A stretch of 64,000 nt of DNA from Cryptomeria japonica (GCF_030272615.1 NC_081414.1:339244502-339308501), one strand, 5' to 3'. Counted from the stretch's first letter, positions 11,105 to 23,659 are shown. Notes: generated by a model from the letters alone, not told the origin. A program made the numbers and translations.

Positions 11105-13629
11105 TCAAGTAATACTCAAAATTGATACAAACCCATTCAATAAATAAGCATGAATTTCCAACTCAGCTAGGTTTATCGGTTTGGGCTTTCCCATTTGTTC
11201 TATGCACTCCCTCTTATGAAGCAACAAAGTATTTAATCGAGGACTAACCAATCCTCTCAATTCTCTAGCTTGCCATATGATTCTATCCTTATCTTTCTCT
11301 AGTGTTGAAGTCTCAGATTCAAGAAGAAAAAATTGACCATCAACAGAGCTGATCAATGACTCAGTACCATAAAAATTGATTAGGATCTCTTCAATTTTCT
11401 CCTTATCATCTTTTATTTTAGTATCTAGGTCGGCTATTAAATGTGATATGTTAGAGAAAGACCAATATATATAACTACACAAAATGAGAGCCTCATCAAT
11501 CCTTTTTAATTCTTCAGTCAGATTAGTCTTATCAAATGCAATCATATTATTACAAGTTACCAATCTAGTTGCATTGTACCTCTCTATCAACTGTCGGTTT
11601 GATACATGTTGAAGAGTTTTAAACTCTTTGAATATATTCTTTGGCAAACCTTTCAATTTATCAAATGGACTTCCAATCAAATCTACCTTATACTTTAGTG
11701 CAAGCTACTGCAAAATAGGGATGGCTTGCTCAATGAACTTTTTATCTTCAGTCCCTTCCTTCCTTAGCTTCTGAGCTGCAACATACATCAATTCAAAACT
11801 GCTCAGTTGCTCAATAATCTTCTGTGCAAAATCAACTTGACCAAATGAGCCAAGTCCCAACAATGAATGACTGTCAAAAATTTTCTTGGAGGATTCAACC
11901 TTATAACTTGCACAGATGGCTTTGCCACTTGATGCAGTTACCTTCTCAACCTTAACCTCTTTTGTATGTACATTTGGTGTCAGAGGCTCAATATCCTCAA
12001 CCTATTTATTTTATGTATCCACATCATTAACCTCTATATCTGGAATTTTTTGTTTTGGTGTATCATGTTTCAATTTTATCTACAAGTTTCTCTATATTTT
12101 GTACAGGTGGTTCTATTGGAGAAATATCCTCTATTAGTTTTTGTCCCAAAACCGGTGGATCAATGCCTAATATACCTTTCCCCTTATCATCTACTAGGAT
12201 GTTTGGAGTGTTAGACTTTGGAGGGACTTCTGGTGATGTAAAGAATCTAGGTTTATCTACAAATAATTTTACCCATGCCTCGTGGGTCTCCTTAACTATT
12301 TCATTTACTCTACCTACCATGAGACTCACATGCCGGTGTCTACTCCGGAAAATTATTTTATTTGCAAACTTTAGACACTACTGCATCTCATCATCTGTGA
12401 TGGCTTCACAAACAATTAACAACTCCTGTATCTTTATATGTTTATCCTCTTTAACCATAGATAACCTTCTAACATCTAGTTTATTATACAAATCTCTTAG
12501 TATTTGTCTTTCTATCTCTATTAATGCTTTCTTATATATATATAGGTATAACAAAATTGATTCCTCAATTTCCATTTTCTCCTTATCATCCATATGTACA
12601 TAATAATGTTGTATATTACTCAAAATTCCATCTTTGGTTATTTGATAAATCAACTCAGCAACTGAAAGAGGAGGAATGACTTCAATACTCTTACCAGATT
12701 CAAGAGCTATATCTATATCTGATTTCTTCTTCTTGACGGGGGTAGAAGTATACTCCTTAACCAGTTTCCTCTTCGATGTGGGCTTCCTCTCCTTCATAAT
12801 TTTCTTTGGGGGTGTCGGAGGGGTTACCTTCACTTTCTGTTTCTTTTCTTCTTCAGGATTCTTCCTCTGTATCCTGATGTGAGTCTTGGGGATATTTGGG
12901 GGCTTATCATTGGTATCAAAATTGGATGCAATAGGGGAAATATAAGTCTCTAGTTTCTTTCTCTCCACTGCACCCTTTCCGGTTATTGTTGTCAGTGAGG
13001 CCTGTACTGTTGTTGGAGAAGATCCTTCTACTAGTCCAATGATCTATTTGATTTCAGAAGACATTTTCTGTACAACTTCCCCAACCTTCTTGATTTTTCC
13101 TTTCCCTTTCTTCTTATTGAATCCTATCTAAACTTTGGATTCTTCTGCTTTGCTGTCCTAAAGGTTTTCTCTTATTCATCTACTGGGGCATCAATGAGAG
13201 TCTTGGCATATAAGTCCAAGATTCCATCATCAACCTCATAGCCCATCTCAGTGATCCAAATATTTCATGGTTATATTTCCTACATTAGTGTTTCATCCTT
13301 CTTCACCATAAAGAATATTTCAGTTGAATATTTGTCAACTATTTGCTTTGGAACTCTTTCTCTCTACCTCATTGTTTTTTGAAATGATTTGAAATAACCC
13401 CATAGAATGGATTGTCACTCCTTATCGTATCCCAAACCCCTTATAGCCTCTTTAATTTGTTTTCCTAATGGCATATCAAATGCCCATTGTGATTTACCGG
13501 ATCTCGGTAACTCATTCAAAAATAAAAGCATCAAGAAAACAACAAGGTTGCCATACCGGAAAACACCTTTCTTCTCACCCTTAATCTTCCCTAGGTTTAC
13601 AATTACCTCATCACACATCCATTTACAGA
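11105..13629 (-). pseudogene. Element C second ORF, C-terminal part, unknown function
   Basis: Continues the ORF that starts at 15,351, after an LTR insertion. Just left of the insertion it encodes a segment (about 13,415-13,629) aligned with D's second ORF around 45,250-45,450, including G-K-x-x-x-x-x-F-L and I-K-E-A/I-R-E-S-like stretches. Next comes a Lys/Glu/Pro-rich region (12,063-12,968) with short basic runs. Then comes a helical, charged C-terminal part (11,105-11,680) likely to form coiled coil. Stops and frame changes occur throughout. I recognise no enzyme motif. It lies where pol would be in an autonomous copia element. Confidence 0.65.
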
Positions 13630-14699
13630 GATCATGTTGGTATTTTGGTATGGTTTTGTCATTGATGTCAACACCTACTAAAAGCACTTTGGAGATCCAG
13701 CAAACATTCACCGGCAAGCAAGTAACTATTGCACAGTTACTAGTATATGGTACACCGGCAGGATATAATGATCACTAGCACTTGGAATGGCATGGAAGAC
13801 ACTTGGTAATGTCGAAGACATCATGTGGACATCTTATCTTGGAGAATTGATCATTGGTATATTCATATTTGCATATTTGCATTTACCGACAAATAGGTCT
13901 ACGGTTATCTAGGGTTTCACCGGTAGGTTTATCTTTTCCAGATCAGCATGGCATGCTATGGAGATTATTAATTAATGTTGCAAATGCATTAAGCCAACAT
14001 GTTCAATCAGTTATTGCATCAGATATTATATTGTTTGTAAAATGTTCTTATTGTAATATCTTGTAGAGCCGACCTACTAAATTGGTCCTAGGTTATGGTA
14101 TAAATGTAAGATCTTAATTGTAAGATCAAGTGTGGAATGCGAAGAAGGTATATTGTGAAGAGATATGTGAGATCAAGTAGAGCTATACATGAAGACATCA
14201 TTTGAAGGTAAAGCTAGGGTTTTGTGAAGGCATATCAGCATTACACCGATACTAAATCTAGCATATGAAGATGCTATTTCAAGCAGTACCTTCTTATTGG
14301 ATTTAACCATCCAAATTGTAGTCAGTGTGACTCCCATTTGTGTTTGAGTAGTGAGCTCTAGGTGCTTGGCCTTTCTGCATGTGCAAAACCCATTTATGTA
14401 CACTTACTATCTATAGTAGTATCATCTGATTGTGGGTAAGGTTTCCCATCGTGGTTTTTCCCCTTACAGGGTTTCCATGTACAAATATTGGTGTCATGTG
14501 TTGTGGATGATTTTATGTTTTGGTTTCATGCATTAATCTTTACCAGTATTGCATTTATCTATTAAATCTATCGACCAGTATAACAGATTGTCTCACTGGT
14601 ATTAAAGCAGTAATTGATTAAGTTGTTTTTGGTTTAAAGTTTCAGACAACTGATTCACCCCCCTCCCCCTCTCAGTTGTCCCTGGGATGTAATAGATCA
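13630..14699 (+). mobile_element. B-family solo LTR with GATCA target duplications
   Basis: The LTR spans 13,635-14,694 in plus orientation, starting TGTTGGTATTTTGG. The last two bases are TA instead of CA. The 5 bp GATCA is present perfectly on both sides (13,630-13,634 and 14,695-14,699). No internal sequence remains, so the element was lost by LTR-LTR recombination. A TATA-like TATAAATG lies at 14,099-14,106. It is inserted antisense to element C's second ORF. Confidence 0.93.
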
Positions 14700-15351
14700 T
14701 AATTTTCATTTCCTTTGACCATCTTGTGAGCATAGTAAATGTAGGAACTGGAAACAAAGTTCAACTGGTTTGATTGGGTTACCTTGTAACCGATGATCAT
14801 GCTTGCAAATTGAATAGCTTTGTCTCTGATAGTGCTTATCCTCATTGACCGGTTGTCAAAAGTTGCAACGGTTAACTTCTCCACCTCATTGTTAGGTATT
14901 TTCTTCTTTCTGAGAGTCTGGCCAGTTTGGGGCAAACCAGTAATTCCATGAATAGCTTCCTTGGTGATTTTGTAAGGTCGGTCAAGCCATATGAATTCCC
15001 CGTGGACTCAGCTTAGCACATACTAGATCATATCATCTTTGAATTCTGACATCTTCAAAATGTTTGTGAAACCCTAATCCTTCAGAATTTGGAATTCCGG
15101 TTTCTATCCAACAGATTTGTCATGTACATTGTTTTGATTTCAGCAGAACCTAAATCCTCTAGAGTGTAGTGGATATATGCATGAACATCATCAACATATA
15201 AGACTCTATTTGGAACCCTATAAAATGTGTCGACTAAATCCGCCTTAGCAATCTGAGGGCATTGCTTGAAAATGGGGCATGGATGATCTTTGATGTCAAC
15301 AACAATAGGGGTAGACACACCTACTGGAGCGGGAGTCGATCTAGAAGCCAT
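14700..15351 (-). pseudogene. Element C second ORF, N-terminal part, unknown function
   Basis: Starts at ATG 15,351 with M-A-S-R-S-T-P; element D's equivalent starts M-A-S-A-S. The first 90 residues (to 15,082) are followed by a frameshift. The homologous core follows in 14,700-14,980: V-H-G, I-T-K-E-A-I-H-x-I-T-x-L, then R-x-x-x-I-x-T-I-R-D-K and M-I-I-G-Y. D has V-H-G, I-T-L-E-A-I-H-V-V-T-x-L and M-V-I-G-Y at the same spacing. No known family is recognised; no catalytic motif is visible. The insertion at 14,699 interrupts it. Confidence 0.7.
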
Positions 15352-15808
15352 TGCAAACAAAAGGTAGCTTGAAAACTGATAAAATACCTCACAACCTTCG
15401 CTGGTGAAAGCTCTTGAAAATTCACTCTAAAGTCATTGGAATTCACTTGAAAATAATTTTGGTCACCTTGAATCACCTTGAGCTTGCTTTACTTCACTTT
15501 GAATGTTGTATGATCGAAAATGAACCAACATTTCCCTTTTATTTTGCGAAAACCTTAAGTTTTCATTGACATTAATGCATGCAGTCATATCATATTGGAT
15601 TCAAAATTTATAATCTTAGTACTGGAAAACCTTCAGACTGACTTCTCCAAGATCTAAAATAGGATTTTAGACTGCTACCAGGGGTAATGCAAGATCTATC
15701 ATTAATTTGTGTCCCCCTAAGGCTAATGCCTTAGTTACCAGATGAGTTTCCTATCAGTGCAAAAACATTGTGATATGTTGGTTAAGTAACTGAGTTGATT
15801 GTCTCTAT

Positions 15809-16931
15809 CTATTGATCTTCATATTTCCTAGCCCATTTCTTCTCATTCTCGTTCCAGATATCTTCAGCCTTTTGTTTTCCTTTCTCATCATTTCCTACCG
15901 GGTTGTTCTTGCTTCTACAAAATTTAGCAATATGTCTTATTCTGTTGCATGCATAGCAAGTGACATTATTTTTTTGAATTTCTTTGATGTATCCTTGATC
16001 CTTCCTTGACCTGCATTGATTAGCCATATGTCTAAACTTTACACATGCATGATATTTCACATTAATTCGACAATCTTTTTTCCTATGACCATACTTCTTA
16101 CAATTTGAACACTAACTGAGAACTATATTGTTATCTTGATTTTCTCCATTTCTGGAATGTCTTGCCATATGACTAAATTTATTGCAAACAAAACATATAC
16201 CATTGAATTTATGTGCATTGGGTTTCCTTACTAGTGTTTTCAGATTTCAGTTGATAGGTGGCTTCTCCTTCTGACTATTTGTCTCATTTTCATTTGTAGT
16301 ACTAGAGCTTTCTCCATGCTCAAATCTAAGACCTCTAGTGTCTCCCTTGTGCCTTTGATCCTTCAATATCTCATCTAGTTTTGCAAAACTAGCCTTAAAC
16401 CTATCTTTGTATTCATTAGCAATATCCAAATCTCCCCTTAGGATTTTTATTAATTTTTCCAATTCTTGTTCATTATTCTGGGATTGCACTACTTTAGTTC
16501 TCAACATATCATTCTCAAGCACCAACCTAATGCATTCCTTAGATTTGTCTTTCAGAGATCTCCCAAGATTTTATTCTCTTCTTATTTTCTTCAATCTCCT
16601 TAGACGTCCTCATAGTTAGGGCTTTCATTTCATTCTTCATGACACCATTCTCTTGACTCGGTTTCTGACATTGTTCCTTAAGGGCATCCTTCTCTTCATC
16701 ATCCTGATTTTGCAAAAGTTCCTTCCTTCTAGCTTGAACAAATGACAACCTCTCCTGTAGGATAATAATGAATTCCTTTGCAGAGTTCAATTCATCTTGC
16801 AACTTCAAGTTCTTCATCCTTTCAGCATCATAGTCCTCAAGTGCTACTTCAAGTTGTTTCTCCATACTCATCTCCATGGATTCTGGATTCAATATCTTCC
16901 TCAAGCTATTAAACTTATTCCAAGGCACCAA
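15809..16931 (-). pseudogene. Element C gag: coiled coil plus four zinc-knuckle positions
   Basis: Begins immediately after the primer site. Residues from 16,931 to 16,539 are charged heptad-like sequence (coiled coil). The next part (16,247-16,525) ends with F-K-A-S-F-A-K-L-D-E-I-L-K-D-Q-R and a G-L-R-F motif, typical of the C-terminal half of plant copia gag. Four CCHC positions follow (about 15,809-16,250); CSNCKKYGHRKKDC and CYACNRIRHIAKFC are intact, two are degenerate. The usual N-terminal UBN2 domain with L-D-G-x-N-Y is absent. Stops and frame changes are present. Confidence 0.78.
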
Positions 16932-16943
16932 ACTCTAATACCA
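16931..16943 (-). other. Primer binding site of element C
   Basis: Minus strand TGGTATTAGAGTT, close to the tRNA-Met site, with transitions. It lies two bases from the LTR end at 16,946, the spacing seen in A, B, D and E. Confidence 0.8.
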
Positions 16944-16945
16944 AT

Positions 16946-17837
16946 TGTTGGAATCCAAGAACACTAATAAGGCGGGGGGTGAATCAATTTTCTGTCGGTT
17001 AGTGTATTTTAGCTTTATTAACAAATCCACTTATTAACTGGTATGCATGAAAGAAAGTAATAACAATGCAATCACAAGAATAAACACCATAACATGGAGA
17101 TTTATACGTGGAAAACCTCTAAGAGGAAAAACCACAATGGGATTGGTGACCCATAATATCCATCCACTGGCCAAATGAATAAATATTACAATAGGGGCCT
17201 GCACATGGAGGAAGGCCAACAACCTAGAGTGCACTTCTCATCACAAAAGGAGCGTCACTAACTACAAACACCAAGTATGGAGTTACAAACAAAATTCTAA
17301 ACTCTGAGAATGTATCTGCTATGCTGGATGAGTCTCAGTTAAACCACAGTTTGTATCAATTTTCATTATGTTCTCCCTCACCGGTATCTTACTTCACTTC
17401 CCAAACCTCTAAATCAATATCCAAGACCAACAACAAAATATTACATTTGCATACTATCGATCAAGATCGCTCACATAATCTTATACACCTATATCACCTT
17501 ACATATATTCAAAAAAAACCTAACTCAACTGACTTAAATACCCTTCCCTAATTATAAACACAAATGCCTTAAGTCGGCTTACAATGATATTATAATTTAT
17601 TTACATGTCATCCTAAACAAAAATAAATGTATTAAACTTTGTGACCGATATTGTTGATTGCTCCTATGTAGACGTGCTAGATCAATCTCCTATGTTGGCC
17701 TCATATACCAGTTCCTAGTTTGTCAGTTGTTGGTTCTCTTGAATGTCGGTGAGTACCAGTTAAGTATTCAACACAAAATAGTGTATGTTTCCATCAATGA
17801 CAACACCACTAAATCGGATGAGTGTCAATTGCTAACA
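16946..17837 (-). repeat. 5' LTR of element C
   Basis: An 892 bp LTR with TG...CA ends; in coding orientation it ends GGATTCCAACA at 16,946. Its outer half matches 10,360-10,828. It has the GGTTTTTCC...TTTCCACGT-like module near 17,106-17,135 on the minus strand, as do the other LTRs. The right flank is AAGAC; the left duplication is outside the window. Confidence 0.88.
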
Positions 17838-18913
17838 AAGACATCCTCATAAGAAAATTTAGGTATAGTCCTAGGATGTAGTCTTAAATAATGTTAAACT
17901 CTAGATTAACATTAAATCTTAATTATGTATTCTAGATAATATACACAAACTTGTGCATTAAGAATTTTAAGACCTATCTAGTAATGAAAAACCTCATAAA
18001 GCAGCTCTAGAGGTCATTTAAAATTTTACAAAATTCTTCTTAGTTAATATGGACATCAAACATGTAGAAATGTAGAAATGATTTGCATATCAATCTAACT
18101 AAAATGTAGAAATTCTTTTTAGTTAAATTTTATAATGAAACATGTAGAAATGTAGAAATGATTTGCATATCAGTCTAACTAAAATGTAACACATGAAATT
18201 TGAACATTGTAACACATAAAATAAACATGTAACAAATTATGAAATTTCTATAAACATATAACACAACTAAGTAGACAAATTCAACAATAATGAGTTCAAA
18301 GAAATTGAATACTAATTTAGCATGTATTATGATCCCCTTAAGACATCCTTTTTTGACTAAATTATGCACTAAATAATAAATTATAAATACTAAGGAAAGG
18401 TGTTGATGAATTAGGAGAGTGAGAGCACCTAGTTGAGAGTGGGAACACATTGTAACAAATAAAATAAACATGTACAACAAATTAAATGTCTATAAACATG
18501 TAACACATAAAATATCTAGATAAACATGTAACATGTATGAAATATCTACGTATAATGTCTAAAATAAGGCTACGAATGCAATGTCCACAGTTCATGTATA
18601 ATATCTAAATGTCCACAACATGTATAATAGAAATCTAGTGCATAAAAGAAATATAATGTTCACAACATGTATAATAGAAATGTCCACAACATGTATAATA
18701 GAAATGACAGATATATCTAGAATAAAAGAAGCAATCCTATATATAACAATAATGAGCTATGTCGTCCCCTGTCCCGAACCTCGATCTAATCCATCACCTA
18801 CTCTAGGGGACTACATTATGTACACAATTTCCATGTTAAAAAAATTATATAGTGGATCCCGATGAATAGGAAAAAAATAAGACATGTCAATTTAAATTTA
18901 AATATAAATTTAC
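17838..18913. other. AT-rich intergenic DNA with short repeats
   Basis: No coding region is supported. At 18,060-18,115 and 18,139-18,187 a stretch containing ATGTAGAAATGATTTGCATA is directly repeated with a period near 79 bp. Between 18,470 and 18,715 short units built on AACATGTATAATAGAAATG recur. Possibly partly intron or 3' flank of the broken gene to the right. Confidence 0.5.
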
Positions 18914-20369
18914 CTGTGTATCTTGATGAATAGGATCACTAGGTGCCTACAAATCTCCATATCTTGCGACCATCATAATCTCCTATAATATATATTTAAA
19001 ATTAAAAAAATATGTCAGTGGTAGTGAATACATAGAAAATTTATATATACAACTAAGTTAAAATCAAAATTTGGTTTCTTACCTTATTCCTCTCCTTGAA
19101 TTCATGCCCTATGCCATATATCTCCGAAGAGTGTAATGATATAGCATCTGGATCAATAAAGTCATCCATAAGAAGAGATGAAAAACCTTGTCGCCGAAAT
19201 CCTGGAGCCTATGGTGTTGGATTCACTATAGTCTCGGGAGTTGTAGGAGGTATCAAAATGTCCTCTTTCCTGGAACTACTAGGCTTTGAATCTCCTCCAC
19301 CATGGCTAGTACTAGTTGAGGATCTCTGAAGTACTCATCTAATGAACTCAGGGAACTATTGGGGAGTGATCCCATGTAATATAGAGAAATCCTGATAAGC
19401 ATCCACAAGATCACTTACTAAATAGGAGCTCATCTAGCGTAGATGATCCTTTGGTAACCATGTGATCTCTGCAGGTGATGGTAACTCATAATAAATCTAT
19501 GGGTCATAAAATGGATCCGTCTTATCAATAATAGGGGTAGTATGAGAATCCAACATATGTCTCCCCATGCGATCAGAAGTCATCTCATCAACCTGAGTAG
19601 CAATGTTGGAAATGCTAGAATACATGCCAACACGTGCCTCCTTAGCTTCCATATCACCAACACCACGTGTGACCAAATCCAAACCTTTCAAAAAAACCAA
19701 AAGGTTCTGACCCACCATTTCTCTCTTACTAGGGGGTTGTGTATCACGGTGCCTAAATCTATCTACAAATCTGCCCCTACCCTGCCTAGTATGTCATGGA
19801 AAGTGTCTATAGTCAACATCATTTCTTAGATGAAATTATTTATACAATTGTTTGTAGAAATACTGTGGTAGCTCATCCTTCTGCGACCACCTATGATGTG
19901 TCACCAACCATCTAGGATATATGAATGGTGCAACAATAGGATCCTTGCATCTAGTGACCTGATATCCTCTAACCACAACCATTTCCATGTAAAATGGGAA
20001 CATGGATTTCACATTCACTTCAGAAACATCTCTATCTATTGTTTTCCATTTAACCATGCCGTTGATAGTGTGAGATAAAGTCCTATAAAAATGCTCAATG
20101 TGAGGGTCATCATATGGGTTGTATGATTGAGCAAGCTCAATCATACACATCAGCTCATCTCTAATACATTCTAATTTATCCCTATTGGCCAGCACATGAG
20201 TGTTATTTAAAGTCTCCTGTAATTCCACTAAAGAGGATTGCATTCTCAAAATAGTCTGAGTACGAGCACTCTTTGAATTCTCAGGAGTCTCAGACCTACA
20301 TGAGGTATGCTAAGAATTAGGATGCACACTCTGCTTAGAAGAAAAATGCTCTGAACCACTAGAAGCCAT
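18914..20369 (-). pseudogene. Broken intron-containing gene or transposon gene of unknown function
   Basis: From an ATG at 20,369 (M-A-S-S-G-S-E-H-F-S-S-K) one frame runs left to about 19,083 with no frameshift but several stops (one near 20,310, then 19,836, about 19,803 and 19,497, plus more beyond). The longest open part (19,836-20,249) is helical and aromatic-rich, with F-I-Y-P-R-W-L-V-T-H-H-R-W. Exon-like edges are visible: a donor AAG|GTAAGA at 19,083/19,082, an acceptor TATAG|G at 18,983/18,982 and a second donor ACAG|GTAAAT at 18,914/18,913. I do not recognise the family. It could be a decayed host gene or a DNA-transposon accessory gene. Confidence 0.5.
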
Positions 20370-20393
20370 ATCTATGTGATGTGAAATGTATGA

Positions 20394-20396
<3 letters not shown>

Positions 20397-20436
<40 letters not shown>
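20397..20436. repeat. (TG)20 microsatellite
   Basis: Forty bases of uninterrupted TG dinucleotide, just upstream of the ATG of the broken gene at 18,914-20,369. Confidence 0.97.
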
Positions 20437-20439
<3 letters not shown>

Positions 20440-22580
20440 CTGCATGTATACATTAAATTGAATTAAAAACAAGTTCATATACAATGTATGCCACAAATAA
20501 GATGAAACATTGTACAAATATGCTTTAAACATTTTAAACAAAATGAATCAAATGAATTACGACCTATAGACATTGAAACTTAAAGTTTACATTGAAAAAC
20601 AAATTACATGAACTTATTTAACATTTGTTTAGATAAACTTGAGACGAATCATGTGTTATATAAACATTGAGAAATTTGTACATTCATACATGAAAAAATT
20701 CTAAACTATCTTTCCTAACTAAATATATATAAGCATTTCATCCACATACATCCACTCAAAAATTTTATCCTAGCCCTTCAGTACTATGACATGTATACAA
20801 AGTATTTCATTGCTTAACAAACTTAACATCATTGTAGAAAACATCAAACTCTTTTTATAAAAAATCATCTTCTGTTTTCCTATGATCTAATGATCTGGTG
20901 AACTGTGGTTATTGTAGATATGGTGTAATGTGTTGACATTGATGTCAATATATGATAATAAATGTTCTTGTTTAGGTGTCTTAAAAGGATTTTTTTTGCA
21001 CTAGAAGTGATGATGTGTTGGCATTCAAGTATCACCATATGTTTGCATATTTGAAAGTTTATGGTTGGAAGTCAAAATGTGCTAATGATATGTAGTTTAC
21101 GATTGGATGGTGAATGCGTGATGTTATGATGTTTATGGTTAAATATTATCTCATTTGCATTATATTTTTTATATCAGGTGGTTTGGATTGTATTTTTTAT
21201 ATTAGGTGTTTTAGATTTTATTTTTCATATGAGTTCTTCATTTGCATAAAAAATTAAAAAAATTGAAAAAAATTAAAAAATCTACCTAGAATGTATACAT
21301 ATATTATTAAAAAAATGAAAAATGAAAAAAAGCCTTTTGGCCCTACCTTGCTCAGCTGAAGAATTTCTTAGCCCCCTCCCTCTCCAAGTATTTCAAATTG
21401 TGGAAATGGGAGGCTAAGTGCAGTCGATGGGTATATGTAGGGTCGAGTCCTACTTGGCTGAGTATACCTCGCCACCTGTCCTCCACATAGGCACCATGTG
21501 GCACCACACAGACTTGGCCGAGTCCTACTTGACTAAGTAGGATTTTTTTTCCTCACACTTAGCCTAAAGTACGACACAACATGATACTTTCACCCTTAAC
21601 AAATGGTGTCTCTATTTCAATTGGTTGTGTCTCTATTTCAATTAGCTACAATTTTATTTTTGTGCACTATATAGGGTCTATGTTTGCACTCATGTGCCTA
21701 TGTTCTACAAAATTACACCTTTATTTCATAGAAATACACTTGTTTTCTCAAAAATTACTAAGTCATTGTATATAATTTTGCCTCTATTTCATATTGTACT
21801 ACCTACCTTTCAATTTGCATGTCTGTAGGGTTTTGAATTAGGATTTTTAGCTAACTTATTTTCCCAGCTAGTTAATGAAGTTGTGAACCTTTCTACACCT
21901 ATCAAAGATCATATTCATGCAAAATAGTAAAGGTTTGACATATGTTTCATTAGTCCAACATCTTTTTCTCACTAATAAGGCACTAAACTTAGTTTGGTTG
22001 GTTGAAAAATTACATGTCTAGAATCTTGTGTAATGTATGTTCTCCCCTTTTAATTTATGTTACCTTATATGACCAAAAATATTACGTTCTTTATTTATTT
22101 AGATTATTTTTGGTTGTTTGCATGACTTACTAATTTGTGTAAATATTCTCCTTTTGCACTTTGTGTAATCTTGCTTGATCAAAACACCCAATATAGTCGT
22201 TCCCTATTAAAAGGACTACATAGGGATTTGATCACCTCAAGGTTGACCTCAAACAAATTGTTCAGTGGGGTAAATAAAGGGGTGACAAATTTTTTTTTAA
22301 CTCAAACTATGACTAGCATTGTCCAAATCCAAGCCATAAAACCCTCAGTCCATCAAGACTTTTTTGGTGAGGAGAGCAAAGGAGTACCCTCCAATCTAAG
22401 GATCCTATAAACAGGCTCATTATTCATAGATACCACTAAGAACCTTGTGTTTAGAAGCCTTTAAGACCATCAGTAGCTATTCCAAGTGGTGCATTGTTGC
22501 TAGGGAGGGAAAGTTCTCACATTGTGTCTTTACATAATGAGATAAAGTTTACTTTGTGTAAGGATAGTCCTCCAAGGTAT
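20437..22580. other. AT-rich intergenic DNA, possible old LTR scraps
   Basis: No supported gene. Near 20,933 TGTTGACATTGATGTCAA resembles copia LTR starts in this window, but no matching end is found. At about 21,443 and 21,507 a GAGTCCTACTTG(G/A)CT segment is repeated. The sequence ends in GGTAT, the left target duplication of element F. Confidence 0.4.
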
Positions 22581-23572
22581 TGTAGACACCTAAAATTAAT
22601 ATTTAATTAATTTAAGCCTATCAACATAACTTAATTGTGTTATCCTTATTCCTCTCAGAATCAATTAAATCTAATTTAATTAATCATATCACTATTGTCC
22701 AATAATTAATTTATCAAATAAATTAATTATTCCCCTATTCCTCTAAAGTCCTCTCAATAATCATTTCCTCTAAATCCACTTACTTAATCAATTCTAATTA
22801 ATTAACCTAGTCATGTGATTCCTACAAATCACTTTTTCTAATCCCACTTAGCCTAATTAATCCTTCTAGAATCTCTCATAATCATGCTTATCATTATTCT
22901 CCAATTTTTAATTCCCACTCATGTCACATCAACATTGAGTTTCTCAAAGAAATTCAAATTTCTTTGAATCTCTCAATGCATCCTTATTTTGGAATTTTTA
23001 ATTCCTCAAGTTTGAAATTCAAATTTCTCCCCCCTTTTTCCAAAGGAATTTTATATTCCTGTTTATTTTCCCAAGGCACCCTTGATCCATGCCTTCTATC
23101 TAAAATCAATCTCAACCCTTCATAATCAAATCAATCTTGGCCCTCCATTGGCCTTCTCCAATCTATAAATTGGAGCCTATTATCCCCATAAATCTGATCC
23201 ACTTCTCATGCATCCTCATGTTGCTCTATTCTCCTCTCATCCTCTTCTAAATCCTCTCTCAAATCTAATTCAAATCCTCCTATCCATCACTCAAATCCAA
23301 TAATCCATCCACTTACCTTGTTGAGCACAAGGAGAGAAATCCACATTCATTCTATCTCTCTCCAACTCTCCATTTGTCAAACTTTGGAGCTAGCAAAGTT
23401 CATGGAGGCAAGGAGGACAAGGAAGAGCTACTTGCAATGGGAGCTTCATGAGTATATTTATGTTTTATTTTGTTTCCATGATGTTCTTGTTCAAATCTTT
23501 CTTGATATCTCATTAAATGGTTTTTATGTTTATTGAATACTAATCATGCACTAACCATTCCATTGTGAGACA
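22581..23572 (+). repeat. 5' LTR of element F
   Basis: A 992 bp AT-rich LTR, TGTAGACACC...GTGAGACA. It differs from the 3' LTR by scattered point changes and small indels, so the element looks younger than D. A TATA-like CTATAAAT lies at 23,163-23,170. Confidence 0.93.
23163..23170 (+). promoter_or_regulatory. Putative TATA box in the 5' LTR of element F
   Basis: CTATAAAT, conserved in the 3' LTR copy at 30,591-30,598, about 400 bp before the LTR end, a plausible U3 position. Confidence 0.5.
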
Positions 23573-23575
23573 TTT

Positions 23576-23593
23576 TGGCACACCCGGTGGGAC
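23576..23593 (+). other. Primer-binding-site candidate of element F
   Basis: Starts TGGCACACCCGGTGGG three bases after the LTR end. It is not an initiator tRNA-Met site. The matching tRNA is not assigned here. Confidence 0.6.
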
Positions 23594-23659
23594 CCACGTC
23601 CTGAATTTAACAATTTTTTGAGTTTTTTGTGAAGTTTTTTTCATAGGAATCATGCTTCA

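Larger units (their letters stand above)
10360..17837 (-). mobile_element. Element C: pol-less LTR retrotransposon with gag and a second ORF
   Basis: Minus strand order: 5' LTR (16,946-17,837), tRNA-Met-like primer site, coiled-coil and zinc-knuckle gag (15,809-16,931), an unrecognised second ORF (15,351 to about 11,105), polypurine tract (10,830-10,840) and 3' LTR (10,360-10,828, truncated by element A). I find no protease, integrase, RT or RNase H segment anywhere inside. The layout matches element D on the other side of the window. A solo LTR (13,635-14,694) interrupts the second ORF. Confidence 0.85.

Noticed and set aside
20933-20950. Start of another copia LTR (TGTTGACATTGATGTC)
   Set aside because: No partner LTR, end or primer site found in 20.9-22.6 kb.
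23318-23536. Possible small gene M-L-S-T-R-R-E-I-H, duplicated at 30,753-30,953
   Set aside because: It lies in both LTRs of element F, so the duplication is the LTR pair; no domain is seen.
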